Counted from the stretch's first letter, positions 1 through 6,537 are shown. The stretch: DNA of 8,792 bases from Thermoanaerobaculales bacterium (GCA_029938595.1 JAOZUP010000155.1:1-8792), one strand, 5' to 3'. The notes: a model not told the origin generated them from the sequence alone. A program made the numbers and translations.

Positions 1-518
1 CGGGCGAGCGCTGAAAAAAACTCCGGTGGCGGTTCGGAGGTGTTGAGCATTACCAGAATGTCATTTTCGACAAGCCGAGGGTTATCGAGAAGAGCCGACA
101 ACACCTGGACGTCACCGGTGGTAATGAGGGGGCCGAAAATCTCTCGGTGCGCACGTCGCGCGAGCGCGATCTTCTCACCCAGCGCCATGGTGATGAACTG
201 CGTCAAAATCCGCCGCTCTGCTTGACGGCGTACCACCGGTGGCGTCTTTGGCGCCTGAGCCAGGGAGACGAGAGAGGTCCAGGGCAACGTTCCAAGGAAA
301 TCCATCGCCCGACTGAAGTTGAATCCAGGGAACCCTGCCAAGCGCTCCCGAACGGCGTGCCCGTCGAGGAGCCGGCGGTCGGACGCAATCTCCTCCGCAA
401 CCTGCGCGGTGCAATAAGGTGATCGCAGCACCTTGAGCACCTCTCGCCCGTCCAGCTGACGGCCTCGAACCAAGTCCAGAAGGCCTTGTGAGTCGAGCTC
501 CCCGATTACCGGATTCAT
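1..518 (-). CDS. HEAT-like repeat hypothetical protein, C-terminus cut by window edge
   Basis: An open frame of 172 codons starts at ATG 518 and runs off the left edge without a stop, so only the N-terminal part is visible. The protein is helix-rich and soluble-looking, with no signal peptide or long hydrophobic segment. After a region with the segment DGREVLKVLRSPYCTAQVA (about residues 22-40), later residues read LGEKIALARRAHREIF and then VLSALLDNPRLVENDIL. This pattern of alternating helices with an 'LLDNPRL' turn resembles HEAT-like or leucine-rich-variant repeats, which usually serve as protein-binding scaffolds. I believe similar proteins occur in Acidobacteriota, but that is from memory. 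No catalytic motif is visible, so no function is assigned. It lies 305 bases downstream of the prsW-like gene and probably has its own transcription. The ribosome binding site is not convincing: a GAAGGGG lies about 12 bases before the ATG. Confidence 0.82.
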   Translation of the reverse strand, partial: MNPVIGELDSQGLLDLVRGRQLDGREVLKVLRSPYCTAQVAEEIASDRRLLDGHAVRERLAGFPGFNFSRAMDFLGTLPWTSLVSLAQAPKTPPVVRRQAERRILTQFITMALGEKIALARRAHREIFGPLITTGDVQVLSALLDNPRLVENDILVMLNTSEPPPEFFSALA

Positions 519-823
519 GGTTCTATCGTACCCCTTCGACCCGGGCGGCGCGGACGGATCACACCCTCTTCGACAGAGGTTTGACAATTGCCGGGGAGGC
601 AGGTGAAGGGACAAGCCACCAACCCTGGGACGACAATCGCTATCGCTATCGGAATCGCAATCGCTATCGAAGTGGGCGCCACTGGTTCTAACGTTTCGAT
701 ACCGATAGCGATAGCGATAGCGACGGACACATCGGACGCGATGTCAGAACCGCCACAAGGGGCCTTCAATCCATGATTACAACTTGCATCAGAACCAAAC
801 ACACAAATCAAAACCCGTGGACA
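519..823. other. 305-base intergenic region with hexamer inverted repeat
   Basis: This gap separates the stop of the prsW-like gene (TAG, 826-824) from the ATG of the HEAT-like gene (518). Its main content is the inverted TATCGC/GCGATA array listed separately. Smaller elements are a 6-base-pair palindrome, ACATCG/CGATGT with a 4-base loop (729-744), and a 5-base-pair stem, CCTCT/AGAGG (565-579). Neither has a following U-run, so neither is a convincing intrinsic terminator. I found no convincing minus-strand promoter pair for the HEAT-like gene. Small reading frames here encode Ile-Ala-Ile-Ala peptides that simply translate the hexamer repeat. Confidence 0.8.
636..723. repeat. Inverted array of hexamer TATCGC / GCGATA
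   Basis: The left arm (636-670) is built from imperfect TATCGC hexamers. The right arm (696-723) is the same hexamer in the opposite orientation. The longest perfect pairing I see is 16 bases: 637-652 (TCGCTATCGCTATCGG) with 702-717, enclosing a loop of about 49 bases. The inner segment 662-669 can alternatively pair with 703-710, so several hairpin registers are possible. Either strand's transcript could fold here. It sits in the gap after the prsW-like gene and before the HEAT-like gene. Its role is unknown: it could be a microsatellite, a repetitive extragenic element or an mRNA 3'-end stabiliser. Confidence 0.85.
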
Positions 824-1831
824 CTAGTGACTTTCGGGGGGACCGAGGATTTCGCGCACCCTTTGGCGGAGCTTCACTAACTCGAGGGAGGCGATGGTGG
901 CTTCGTCCTGGGGCAGGCGTCGCAGGGAGTGTTTTCGAAAAGCGACGCGGGTCAGGAGACGAGCGATCACCGTGCGTTCGGTGCGCGAGGGCCACCAGTT
1001 GCCTCGAACCCTCCGACTGTAGTAGGGAATAACGTCTACGACCCACGCGGGTGCCAGCATCAGATCGACCTCCTCCGCGAGCTCTCGTTTCAGAATTCGA
1101 TGTTCCGCGGAAAGAAACGCGGTGAGGATGATCACGTAGACGACGTAAAGCGAGGGCAGAACTGCCAGCCAACCCCGGAGCTTACCGTCCGGAGAAAACG
1201 GACCCACGTACAGCAGGGCCGTGTTCCAGGCGGAGTGAAGGGCAACGGCGAGCACCAGACCAGCGAGTGACCAACCCACACGGACTGCTCTCCTCGGGCT
1301 CAACACGGCATACCCGAGAAGACCTCCGAAGACCGCGCCGCTGAGAGCGTGAACACCGGCTGTCAGCAACGTTCGCCCACCCACCAGGATCAAGATGTCG
1401 CCAGTCCCGCTGGACTCGGCGATGGCGCCGAGAGCGAAGAAAAAATTCTCGGTCACCGCGAATCCGAGGCCCACAGCGGTTCCATACACCACGCCGTCGG
1501 TCGGGTTGTCGAACTTGTCAGTCAGAAGAACGACGAGCAGCACGCCAATGGCCTTGATGGTCTCCTCGACAAACGGACCAAAGAACGAAATGCCGAACAT
1601 TCCGAGACTCTCGGCGGGGACGGTCCCCTCGACGATCCTACCGAGAGCGGCGACGGAAATACCGGACACCATCGGAGAGACCAAAGCGCCCCACAGGAAA
1701 ACCGCCGCCACGAGGTGGAGAGGCTCTCGATCATAACGGTCGAGCCACCACACGAAACCGACAACTATCAGCAGCAACCCTGTGGAGACCGCCACCGCCG
1801 CGAGGGCGATGAGGACGGTGGTGAGGCTCAC
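824..1831 (-). CDS. PrsW-type intramembrane metalloprotease (335 aa)
   Basis: This is a polytopic membrane protein with about eight hydrophobic segments (roughly residues 5-27, 39-60, 77-104, 113-135, 145-162, 163-179, 187-208, 219-241). The family hallmarks are in order: DRYDREP at 31-37, EETIK at 89-93, DGVVYG followed by GLGFAVTEN at 112-129, His161 in GVHALSG, and HSAWN at 199-203. These acidic and His residues are those expected of the PrsW/CPBP-like glutamic or metal-dependent membrane proteases. In Bacillus subtilis PrsW cleaves the anti-sigma factor RsiW; here no sigma or anti-sigma gene is nearby, so the substrate is unknown. A tail of about 95 residues after the last helix is predicted cytosolic and is rich in Arg and Glu. 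The start is GTG at 1831, sharing GTGA with the ribF stop, so translation is probably coupled to ribF. The family call is firm; the symbol prsW would imply an unproven substrate. Confidence 0.9.
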   Translation of the reverse strand: MSLTTVLIALAAVAVSTGLLLIVVGFVWWLDRYDREPLHLVAAVFLWGALVSPMVSGISVAALGRIVEGTVPAESLGMFGISFFGPFVEETIKAIGVLLVVLLTDKFDNPTDGVVYGTAVGLGFAVTENFFFALGAIAESSGTGDILILVGGRTLLTAGVHALSGAVFGGLLGYAVLSPRRAVRVGWSLAGLVLAVALHSAWNTALLYVGPFSPDGKLRGWLAVLPSLYVVYVIILTAFLSAEHRILKRELAEEVDLMLAPAWVVDVIPYYSRRVRGNWWPSRTERTVIARLLTRVAFRKHSLRRLPQDEATIASLELVKLRQRVREILGPPESH

Positions 1832-2793
1832 GGAAGAACCAGCGGCAGGTGATCGACGGGATGGGCGTCGAAATACTCGCGTGCCCCGCCGACGTCCCGC
1901 CGGATTTGAGCCATCAGTTCGAGGGTGGATTCGAATCTCCGCTCCTCCCGCACTCTCTGCAGGAAATACAGCCTCACCCTCTCCTGGTAGACGTTCGCGG
2001 TGAAATCTAGGAGGTGACTCTCAACCGTCGTGAGTGAATTCTGGTACACCGTCGGTCGCACCCCGATGTTGGTCACCGCGGGAAAGGAACGAGCGAACGA
2101 GGGGATGTGGACCGCAGTCAGGTAGACGCCGAGGGTGGGATGGAGCTCATTCTCAACCTCGATGTTGAGGGTCGGAAAACCGAGAGTCCGTCCCAGACGC
2201 TTTCCTTCCAGCACCGTCCCGTCTATGAACATGGATCGCCCAAGCAACGTAGCCGCTTCCTCGACGCGCCCCTCCCCCACCGCCTGCCGGACCCTGGTCG
2301 ATGAAACCACGCCGCCGTCCGCTTCGACGATCGGCGCCGCCGCCGCCCGAAAACCGAGCTCAGCGCCCATCGACCTCAACAGTCCGACGTCGCCGGACCG
2401 ATCCGCACCGAACCGGAAATTGTCGCCGATGTACACCTCGCGGACCGCGAGCCGATCGACCAGCACATCGCGAACAAAGTCGGCGGCGCCCATTCTCGCC
2501 AGTCGATGGGTAAACGGCACAACCAGCGCGGGCTCGATCCCCGTTCGCGCGATTAGATCCAGGCGCTGCTCGAGAGTCGTGAGCAGACGCGGCGCAACTC
2601 CGGGTCGAAGGAGCTTGACGGGATGGGGATCGAAGGTCATCGCCACCGCCGCCACACCCATCGATCGTGCGCGCTCCACAACGTGCGTCAGAACCGCCTG
2701 GTGTCCAATGTGAACACCGTCAAAGCTGCCGATGCTGATCACCGCATTCGGCGGCGAATCATCGTTGCCCAGCGGATCCCTTAGAATCTGCAC
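1828..2793 (-). CDS. ribF: Bifunctional riboflavin kinase / FAD synthetase RibF (321 aa)
   Basis: RibF converts riboflavin to FMN with ATP and then adenylylates FMN to FAD in the cytosol. The N-terminal nucleotidyltransferase half shows GSFDGVHIGH (22-31), FDPHP (54-58), GDNFRFG (123-129) and SSTRVR (164-169). The C-terminal flavokinase half shows GRTLGFPTLN (201-210), TNIGVRPT (241-248) and ESHLLDF (258-264), with Glu258 in the catalytic position. The length is typical of bacterial RibF, and both modules look intact. The start is GTG at 2793. A TGAGGA Shine-Dalgarno lies 7 bases upstream and overlaps the rimO stop codon, so ribF is likely read from the rimO transcript (9-base gap). Its stop overlaps the GTG of the prsW-like gene. 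No FMN riboswitch is present in front, as expected for an internal operon gene. Confidence 0.97.
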   Translation of the reverse strand: MQILRDPLGNDDSPPNAVISIGSFDGVHIGHQAVLTHVVERARSMGVAAVAMTFDPHPVKLLRPGVAPRLLTTLEQRLDLIARTGIEPALVVPFTHRLARMGAADFVRDVLVDRLAVREVYIGDNFRFGADRSGDVGLLRSMGAELGFRAAAAPIVEADGGVVSSTRVRQAVGEGRVEEAATLLGRSMFIDGTVLEGKRLGRTLGFPTLNIEVENELHPTLGVYLTAVHIPSFARSFPAVTNIGVRPTVYQNSLTTVESHLLDFTANVYQERVRLYFLQRVREERRFESTLELMAQIRRDVGGAREYFDAHPVDHLPLVLP

Positions 2794-2802
2794 CCGGAAT
2801 CC

Positions 2803-4215
2803 TCAGCCAACCACCGGCAGCCGTGGCCGATCCCGGAGTCCGGGGCGAATAACGCGCACGATCTTCCCCACCAGGTCGTAGGGATGCGCCTCAGTGACCT
2901 CGACATCGACCAGCGAGCCGGCCGGTGCGGAGCCGTCGTTGATCAGGAGGCGGCCGTCGATCTCCGGTGCTTGTCGGGCGAGGCGCGCATCGAGCAGCAG
3001 CTCCATTTCTTCCAGGCGCCCGGTCACCAAGGCGGGCAAAACCCTACCGATAAGTCTCCGGTTATGCTCCATCGAAATTTCCTGCTGAACCTCCAGAATG
3101 GCGTCCCGCCGGGCTATCTTGACCTCATCCGAAACCGGATCACCGAGGTCCGAACCTGGGTTCTCCTCCTGCCAGGAGTAGGTAAAGACACCGAGGTGAT
3201 CAAATCGGAGAGCCTGTACGAACTCCAACAGCTCTTCGAACTCCTCCTCTCCTTCTCCCGGGAATCCGACGATAAAGGTCGTGCGCAGGGCCAAATCCTC
3301 AACATTGGCACGAGCGCGCTGGATCAGGGTGCGATAGGAATGCCCATCCCCTCCTCTCTTCATCGCCTTGAGCACTGGCCTGCTGGCGTGCTGCAGCGGA
3401 ATATCCAGGTACGAGAGAAACCGATCCTCTTCGGCCATGAGCTCGAAGAGGCCCTCATCGAGGGTGGCCGGGTAGGCATAGAGGAAGCGAATCCAAGGTA
3501 CCGAGGTTGCTGCGAGCAGAGTCTCAATCAATGAACGAAGTCCATGGCGAAGCCCGATGTCTTCGCCATAACGGGTGGTGTCCTGGGCAATCAGGACGAT
3601 TTCTTGCACTCCCGCCGATTCCAAAGCCTGCGCCTCGCTCAGGAGATCGTCGATGGATCGCGAGCGGAACGAACCGCGCATGGCCGGAATGTGGCAGAAC
3701 GAGCACGGGTTGTTGCACCCTTCGGCCACCTTCAGATAGGCATAGCCGCCCGTCGACAACACGCGCGGATTGTGGTGATCATAGACCTTGAGGGCGCCCC
3801 GCTGATCGGGAATGTGGGCGGCGATCTCCCCGCGCACCGCTGCCGTGATGCTCTCTAACTCATCGAGGCCAACGAAGGCGTCAATCTCGGGAATCTCGCG
3901 TAAGAGGTCGTCGGCGTATGCCTGGGCCATGCAACCCGCAACAACCAACCGTCGGACCCGGCCGTTCTGTTTGGCATGCACAACCTCAAGAATTGAGTCG
4001 ATGGACTCCTTTTTTGCGTCGGTGATGAACCCGCACGTGTTCACGATCACGACGTCGGCCAGGGTTGCATCGGCGGTCAACTCGACCCCGGACCTCAGCA
4101 ACCTCCCGAGCATGATTTCCCCGTCCACCAGGTTCTTCGCGCATCCGAGACTGATCATGCCGACCTTCACCGGCGCGTCTCGGTCTCCGTGATTATTTGA
4201 CTGACCTTCGCCCAT
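2803..4215 (-). CDS. rimO: Ribosomal protein S12 methylthiotransferase RimO (470 aa)
   Basis: RimO is a radical-SAM enzyme that adds a methylthio group to a conserved aspartate of ribosomal protein S12. Counting from the ATG, the N-terminal UPF0004 domain has the cluster cysteines C25 (LGCAKN), C61 (NTCGF) and C95 (AGCMAQ). The radical-SAM CxxxCxxC is at C167, C171 and C174 (GCNNPCSFCHIP). RimO-type features follow: the downstream AMRGSFRSR, DIPLQHAS near 271-278, and TTFIVGFPGE near 312-320. A TRAM-like domain occupies about 390-457. RimO is favoured over MiaB by the ISLGCAKNLVD opening and by CHIPAMRGSFRSR. The frame also opens with TTG at 4218, but GGAGG (4224-4220) is only 1 base from that TTG and 4 bases from the ATG at 4215, so I use ATG. 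It probably heads a rimO-ribF-prsW unit or is read through from lpxB. Confidence 0.96.
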   Translation of the reverse strand: MGEGQSNNHGDRDAPVKVGMISLGCAKNLVDGEIMLGRLLRSGVELTADATLADVVIVNTCGFITDAKKESIDSILEVVHAKQNGRVRRLVVAGCMAQAYADDLLREIPEIDAFVGLDELESITAAVRGEIAAHIPDQRGALKVYDHHNPRVLSTGGYAYLKVAEGCNNPCSFCHIPAMRGSFRSRSIDDLLSEAQALESAGVQEIVLIAQDTTRYGEDIGLRHGLRSLIETLLAATSVPWIRFLYAYPATLDEGLFELMAEEDRFLSYLDIPLQHASRPVLKAMKRGGDGHSYRTLIQRARANVEDLALRTTFIVGFPGEGEEEFEELLEFVQALRFDHLGVFTYSWQEENPGSDLGDPVSDEVKIARRDAILEVQQEISMEHNRRLIGRVLPALVTGRLEEMELLLDARLARQAPEIDGRLLINDGSAPAGSLVDVEVTEAHPYDLVGKIVRVIRPGLRDRPRLPVVG

Positions 4216-4269
4216 CAATCCTCCAGGAACGGGATTCTACCCTGAACCAACCCGTTTCCGTGCCAGCGC

Positions 4270-4289
4270 TCCGGTGAGGAGCTACCGGA
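4270..4289. repeat. Small inverted repeat in the rimO leader
   Basis: TCCGGT (4270-4275) and ACCGGA (4284-4289) form a perfect 6-base-pair stem with an 8-base loop. An alternative 5-base-pair stem, GCTCC/GGAGC (4268-4272 with 4278-4282), overlaps it, so the two structures are mutually exclusive. There is no U-run on the minus-strand side, so it is not a standard terminator. A regulatory role is speculative. Confidence 0.3.
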
Positions 4290-4332
4290 TTCCACTTGAC
4301 CCGTATCTCAGAGCGCTTCCCGAGGTGCTTCC

Positions 4333-4368
4333 GAAAATTCGAAATTCGAAATCCGAAATCCGAAATTG
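4333..4368. repeat. Heptamer tandem repeat, consensus GAAATYC
   Basis: There are five adjacent units on the plus strand: GAAAATTC, GAAATTC, GAAATCC, GAAATCC and GAAATTG. The first has one extra base and the last has a changed final base. The AT-rich run contrasts with the GC-rich surroundings and starts only 11 bases downstream of the lpxB stop. Simple slippage-prone repeats like this recur between genes in many GC-rich genomes. No protein-coding role is likely. Confidence 0.75.
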
Positions 4369-4379
4369 CCTGGCGATGG

Positions 4380-5498
4380 TCAGCCGAGATATTCCGCAAT
4401 CGCCTCTGCGGCATGGCGCGAGGCCCCAGGGCCTCCCAGACGGCTGCACACATCAGCGAGCCCGGCCCGCTGAACCTCAACGCCGCCTGACATCAGATCA
4501 GCTGTGGTCACCGCCAGATCCTCGGGGTTCCAATCCTCCTGCAGAAGCTCCGGAACGACGGTCCTGCCGGCAATGAGGTTGACCAGTGACGCGTTGGGAA
4601 CGCGAACCAGCATCCTGGCGATGGCAGCGGAGAGCGGCCGGAGCCGGTATCCGACCACCATCGGCACGCCGAGCAGGGCGCATTCGAGGGTGGCCGTTCC
4701 CGACGCCGTCCACGCCAAAGAGCTGCTCGCGAGCTCGGCACGACGTTCCTCGCCACGCGCACGCCGCAAGCGCGAGTCGACGAGACAGTCCGAGAGCACT
4801 GCCTCGATCTCGTCCTCCATGCCCGGGGCCTCCACCACCACGGCGTCATCCACCACATCTCGAGAAATCCTCTTGAGCGCCTTCACCATCACCGGGAGGA
4901 GTTGGGAGACCTCCATTGCCCTCGAACCCGGGAGTATGGCGAGTCGTCCCGCGACAGGGGTGATGCTGGAATCGAGCAACCCCACCCGCGCGATTTCGTC
5001 GACCAGCGGATGGCCGACGTATCTTGCAGGAACACCATGTTCGTTGTAGAAATCGACCTCGAACGGGAGGATGCAAAGCACCTCTCGAGCACGACGTCTC
5101 ACCACGCGAACCCTGCCGCGCCGCCAGGCCCACAGCTGCGGCGACACATACAGCACGACTGGAATCCCTAGACCACGCAGGCGTGCGGCCAAGCGGAGAT
5201 TGAAATCGGGCGAGTCAACCAGTACCGCAACGGCCGGTCTTCTCCGGGCGGTCTCTTCGACGAGCCTGTGCATAACCCGCCGGATTCTGGGAAGTTCCCG
5301 CACGACCTCGACCAGACCCATGTGCGCGAGTTCTTCGGTGTGCGCGACCGTGTCCAACCCGGCCGCTATGAGGCGATCGCCTCCGACCCCGAAGGCCTCG
5401 ACGTCAGGACGGATTTTCTTAAGCTCCAGGAGCATATTCCCAGCATGGATATCTCCCGACACCTCACCGGCGACGATCAGCACACCCTTCCCAGTCAC
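4380..5498 (-). CDS. lpxB: Lipid-A-disaccharide synthase LpxB (372 aa)
   Basis: LpxB is a GT19-family glycosyltransferase at the inner membrane. It joins UDP-2,3-diacylglucosamine and lipid X into the lipid A disaccharide. From the GTG start, the visible motifs are AGEVSGDIHAG (10-20), DSPDFN (95-100), YVSPQLWAW (117-125), LPFE (144-147), VGHPLVDEI (161-169), LPGSR (189-193), SGTATLE (266-272), PMVVGYR (279-285) and NLIAG (307-311). The length fits the family. An in-frame ATG at 5717 would add 73 residues unlike LpxB (Pro, Gly and Arg rich, antisense-looking) and overlap the vanZ-like gene. The GTG at 5498, with GAGG 8 bases upstream, places the start exactly at the family's N-terminus and shares GTGA with the vanZ-like stop. 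lpxA, lpxD and fabZ are not beside it here. Its presence argues for a lipopolysaccharide-bearing outer membrane. Confidence 0.96.
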   Translation of the reverse strand: MTGKGVLIVAGEVSGDIHAGNMLLELKKIRPDVEAFGVGGDRLIAAGLDTVAHTEELAHMGLVEVVRELPRIRRVMHRLVEETARRRPAVAVLVDSPDFNLRLAARLRGLGIPVVLYVSPQLWAWRRGRVRVVRRRAREVLCILPFEVDFYNEHGVPARYVGHPLVDEIARVGLLDSSITPVAGRLAILPGSRAMEVSQLLPVMVKALKRISRDVVDDAVVVEAPGMEDEIEAVLSDCLVDSRLRRARGEERRAELASSSLAWTASGTATLECALLGVPMVVGYRLRPLSAAIARMLVRVPNASLVNLIAGRTVVPELLQEDWNPEDLAVTTADLMSGGVEVQRAGLADVCSRLGGPGASRHAAEAIAEYLG

Positions 5499-5884
5499 GG
5501 TGCCGGCCTCAGATTTTTGCGTTTGTACGCCAGCCAGAGACCGATCGCCATGCACATGAGAACCGATCCAATGGCATCCGCCGCCAGGTCGCTGGGCTGG
5601 AAATACCGGGTTGGCTGAAAAATTTGAAGGATCTCGACCAGGGCTCCGAACAGGAACGCCCCAATCCCGGAGGAGATCACGGCAATCGTGGGTGAAACCA
5701 CCGTACTGAGCAACCAAAAGAGTATGAGCGTCTGCGCGCCCGAGGCCAGTCCGTGAAGCAGACTATCCGACACCCCTGCGCCCACAAAGGGAACCTCCGG
5801 GGCAAGGCCCAAGGCGAGAAAACCCGTGGCGTACGCCAGATTGACCACCAGCCGTCCTCGTGGAGATACACCGAGATGCAACAC
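5495..5884 (-). CDS. VanZ-like small membrane protein (129 aa)
   Basis: About four hydrophobic segments are visible (roughly residues 13-30, 47-62, 66-88, 100-120), followed by a basic C-terminal end (KRKNLR). VanZ-like hallmarks are SDSLLHG (Asp40, His44) and VEILQIFQPTRYFQPSDLAADAIG (Glu84, Gln87, Arg93, Asp99). This matches the family pattern of an Asp/His pair, then GxxxExxQ, then R..s..D...N.xG. The family is named after VanZ of the teicoplanin-resistance cluster, but most members are of unknown function and this should not be read as a resistance gene. The start is uncertain. GTG at 5884 leaves 7 bases after the preceding gene but has no clear ribosome binding site. GTG at 5848, with GAGGA 6 bases upstream, would give 117 residues. 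The stop overlaps the lpxB start as GTGA. Confidence 0.85.
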   Translation of the reverse strand: MLHLGVSPRGRLVVNLAYATGFLALGLAPEVPFVGAGVSDSLLHGLASGAQTLILFWLLSTVVSPTIAVISSGIGAFLFGALVEILQIFQPTRYFQPSDLAADAIGSVLMCMAIGLWLAYKRKNLRPAP

Positions 5885-5891
5885 AACAGGC

Positions 5892-6059
5892 TCAGGGGAA
5901 CGGGTACATTAGCCAACCGAGCGCGGTACCGCCGATGACCATGATCAGGAATGTCTTGAGAAAAAGATTCCGTCGGCCGACGGCCGTCGATCGCCACAAG
6001 AAGGCGAAGAACACCGACACCAACAGGGCATGCCACAGCAGGAGCGCGAGATGATCCAT
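5892..6059 (-). CDS. 55-residue two-helix membrane protein, unknown function
   Basis: This short gene runs from ATG 6059 to TGA 5894-5892. The protein begins MDHLALLLWHALLV and ends GWLMYPFP. It has two hydrophobic helices (about 4-22 and 33-51) separated by a short basic turn (WRSTAVGRRN), so it looks like a membrane hairpin. Evidence that it is real: a strong GAAGGA site (6070-6065) sits 5 bases before the ATG, the start is 1 base after the upstream stop, and the coding frame fills the exact space between the DUF6677-like and VanZ-like genes. I do not recognise the family. Its placement suggests an envelope role together with its two membrane neighbours and LpxB, but that is inference only. 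Confidence 0.75.
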   Translation of the reverse strand: MDHLALLLWHALLVSVFFAFLWRSTAVGRRNLFLKTFLIMVIGGTALGWLMYPFP

Positions 6060-6060
6060 C

Positions 6061-6537
6061 TCAGTCCTTCTCGCCGCATGAAATATCGGACACGTCCAGC
6101 ACCGTCAGCAAATTCATGAGCCCCGCGGTGTAGAGAAAGGTATTCCCGTACGCAAATCCGGCGGCAGCGGGATCCCCTCCTCCCTGGAGCGAGAAGGGTA
6201 TCGATGACACCAGGCCGCCGAGGCCATTGAGCCACAACAGCCGCCCGAGGTAAAGAACACCGTTTCCGAGACATGCAAACGCGGCCATCCAGGAGAACGG
6301 ATTCTCTGGCTTCGGGGTGCCCAACTCGCCGTTGAGGAGCACTCCGGTGATAAAGGCGCTCGCAATCACCACGCCGAAGACGATGGCGCGCGTTCGTTTG
6401 CCAAGGATCCAATGTCCAAGCCCGGGAACGAACCATGCTGCAAGAAGGAGGGCGGGCGGAACCTTCACCTTGGTGGCGTCGGCTTTCTGCGATCGGCCTT
6501 CGGCGGCTCGGCCCTTTCCGGATTTCCCAGACGTCAT
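6061..6537 (-). CDS. DUF6677-like multi-pass membrane protein (158 aa)
   Basis: A basic, Lys/Gly-rich N-terminus (residues 1-26) precedes about four hydrophobic segments: 27-46, 50-68, 82-104 and 126-148. Recognisable stretches are AAWFVPGLGHWILGKRTRAI (33-52), which resembles the PGLGHxxLG element of TM2/DUF6677-type proteins, and the C-terminal YTAGLMNLLTVLDV (136-149). No catalytic residues are apparent and the function is unknown. The family name is from memory and should be confirmed with a profile search. The ATG at 6537 shares one base with the HIT gene's TGA (TGATG), with AAGG about 9 bases upstream, so translation is probably coupled. The next gene begins 1 base after this stop. Confidence 0.8.
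   Translation of the reverse strand: MTSGKSGKGRAAEGRSQKADATKVKVPPALLLAAWFVPGLGHWILGKRTRAIVFGVVIASAFITGVLLNGELGTPKPENPFSWMAAFACLGNGVLYLGRLLWLNGLGGLVSSIPFSLQGGGDPAAAGFAYGNTFLYTAGLMNLLTVLDVSDISCGEKD

Larger units (their letters stand above)
4216..4379. other. 164-base gap between lpxB and rimO
   Basis: This gap holds the heptamer repeat (4333-4368), a small inverted repeat (4270-4289) and the rimO ribosome binding site (GGAGG, 4224-4220). A TAGAAT hexamer on the minus strand (4239-4234) looks like a -10 box about 18 bases before the rimO start, but no matching -35 hexamer lies at normal spacing. A rimO promoter here is therefore possible but not shown. There is no U-tailed hairpin after lpxB, so read-through from the upstream operon remains possible. 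Confidence 0.6.

Noticed and set aside
581..586. TTGACA as a plus-strand -35 promoter element
   Set aside because: No -10-like hexamer follows at suitable spacing, and no plus-strand gene lies downstream.
636..723. CRISPR-like array
   Set aside because: The units are 6 bases with no spacers and lie in two orientations. They do not have CRISPR repeat length or spacing.
515..811. Small frames encoding Ile-Ala-Ile-Ala peptides in the intergenic gap
   Set aside because: They translate the hexamer repeat on either strand, have no neighbouring support, and the minus-strand one collides with the start of the HEAT-like gene.
4234..4239. TAGAAT as a confirmed -10 promoter element for rimO
   Set aside because: No acceptable -35 hexamer lies at 16-18 bases. 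It is kept only as a possibility in the intergenic description.
5499..5717. Upstream in-frame extension of lpxB from ATG 5717
   Set aside because: The extra 73 residues do not resemble LpxB and overlap the VanZ-like coding frame. The GTG at 5498 has a ribosome binding site and fits the family N-terminus.
5495..5884. VanZ-like gene as glycopeptide resistance
   Set aside because: VanZ-like proteins are widespread and mostly unrelated to resistance, and no van cluster genes are present.
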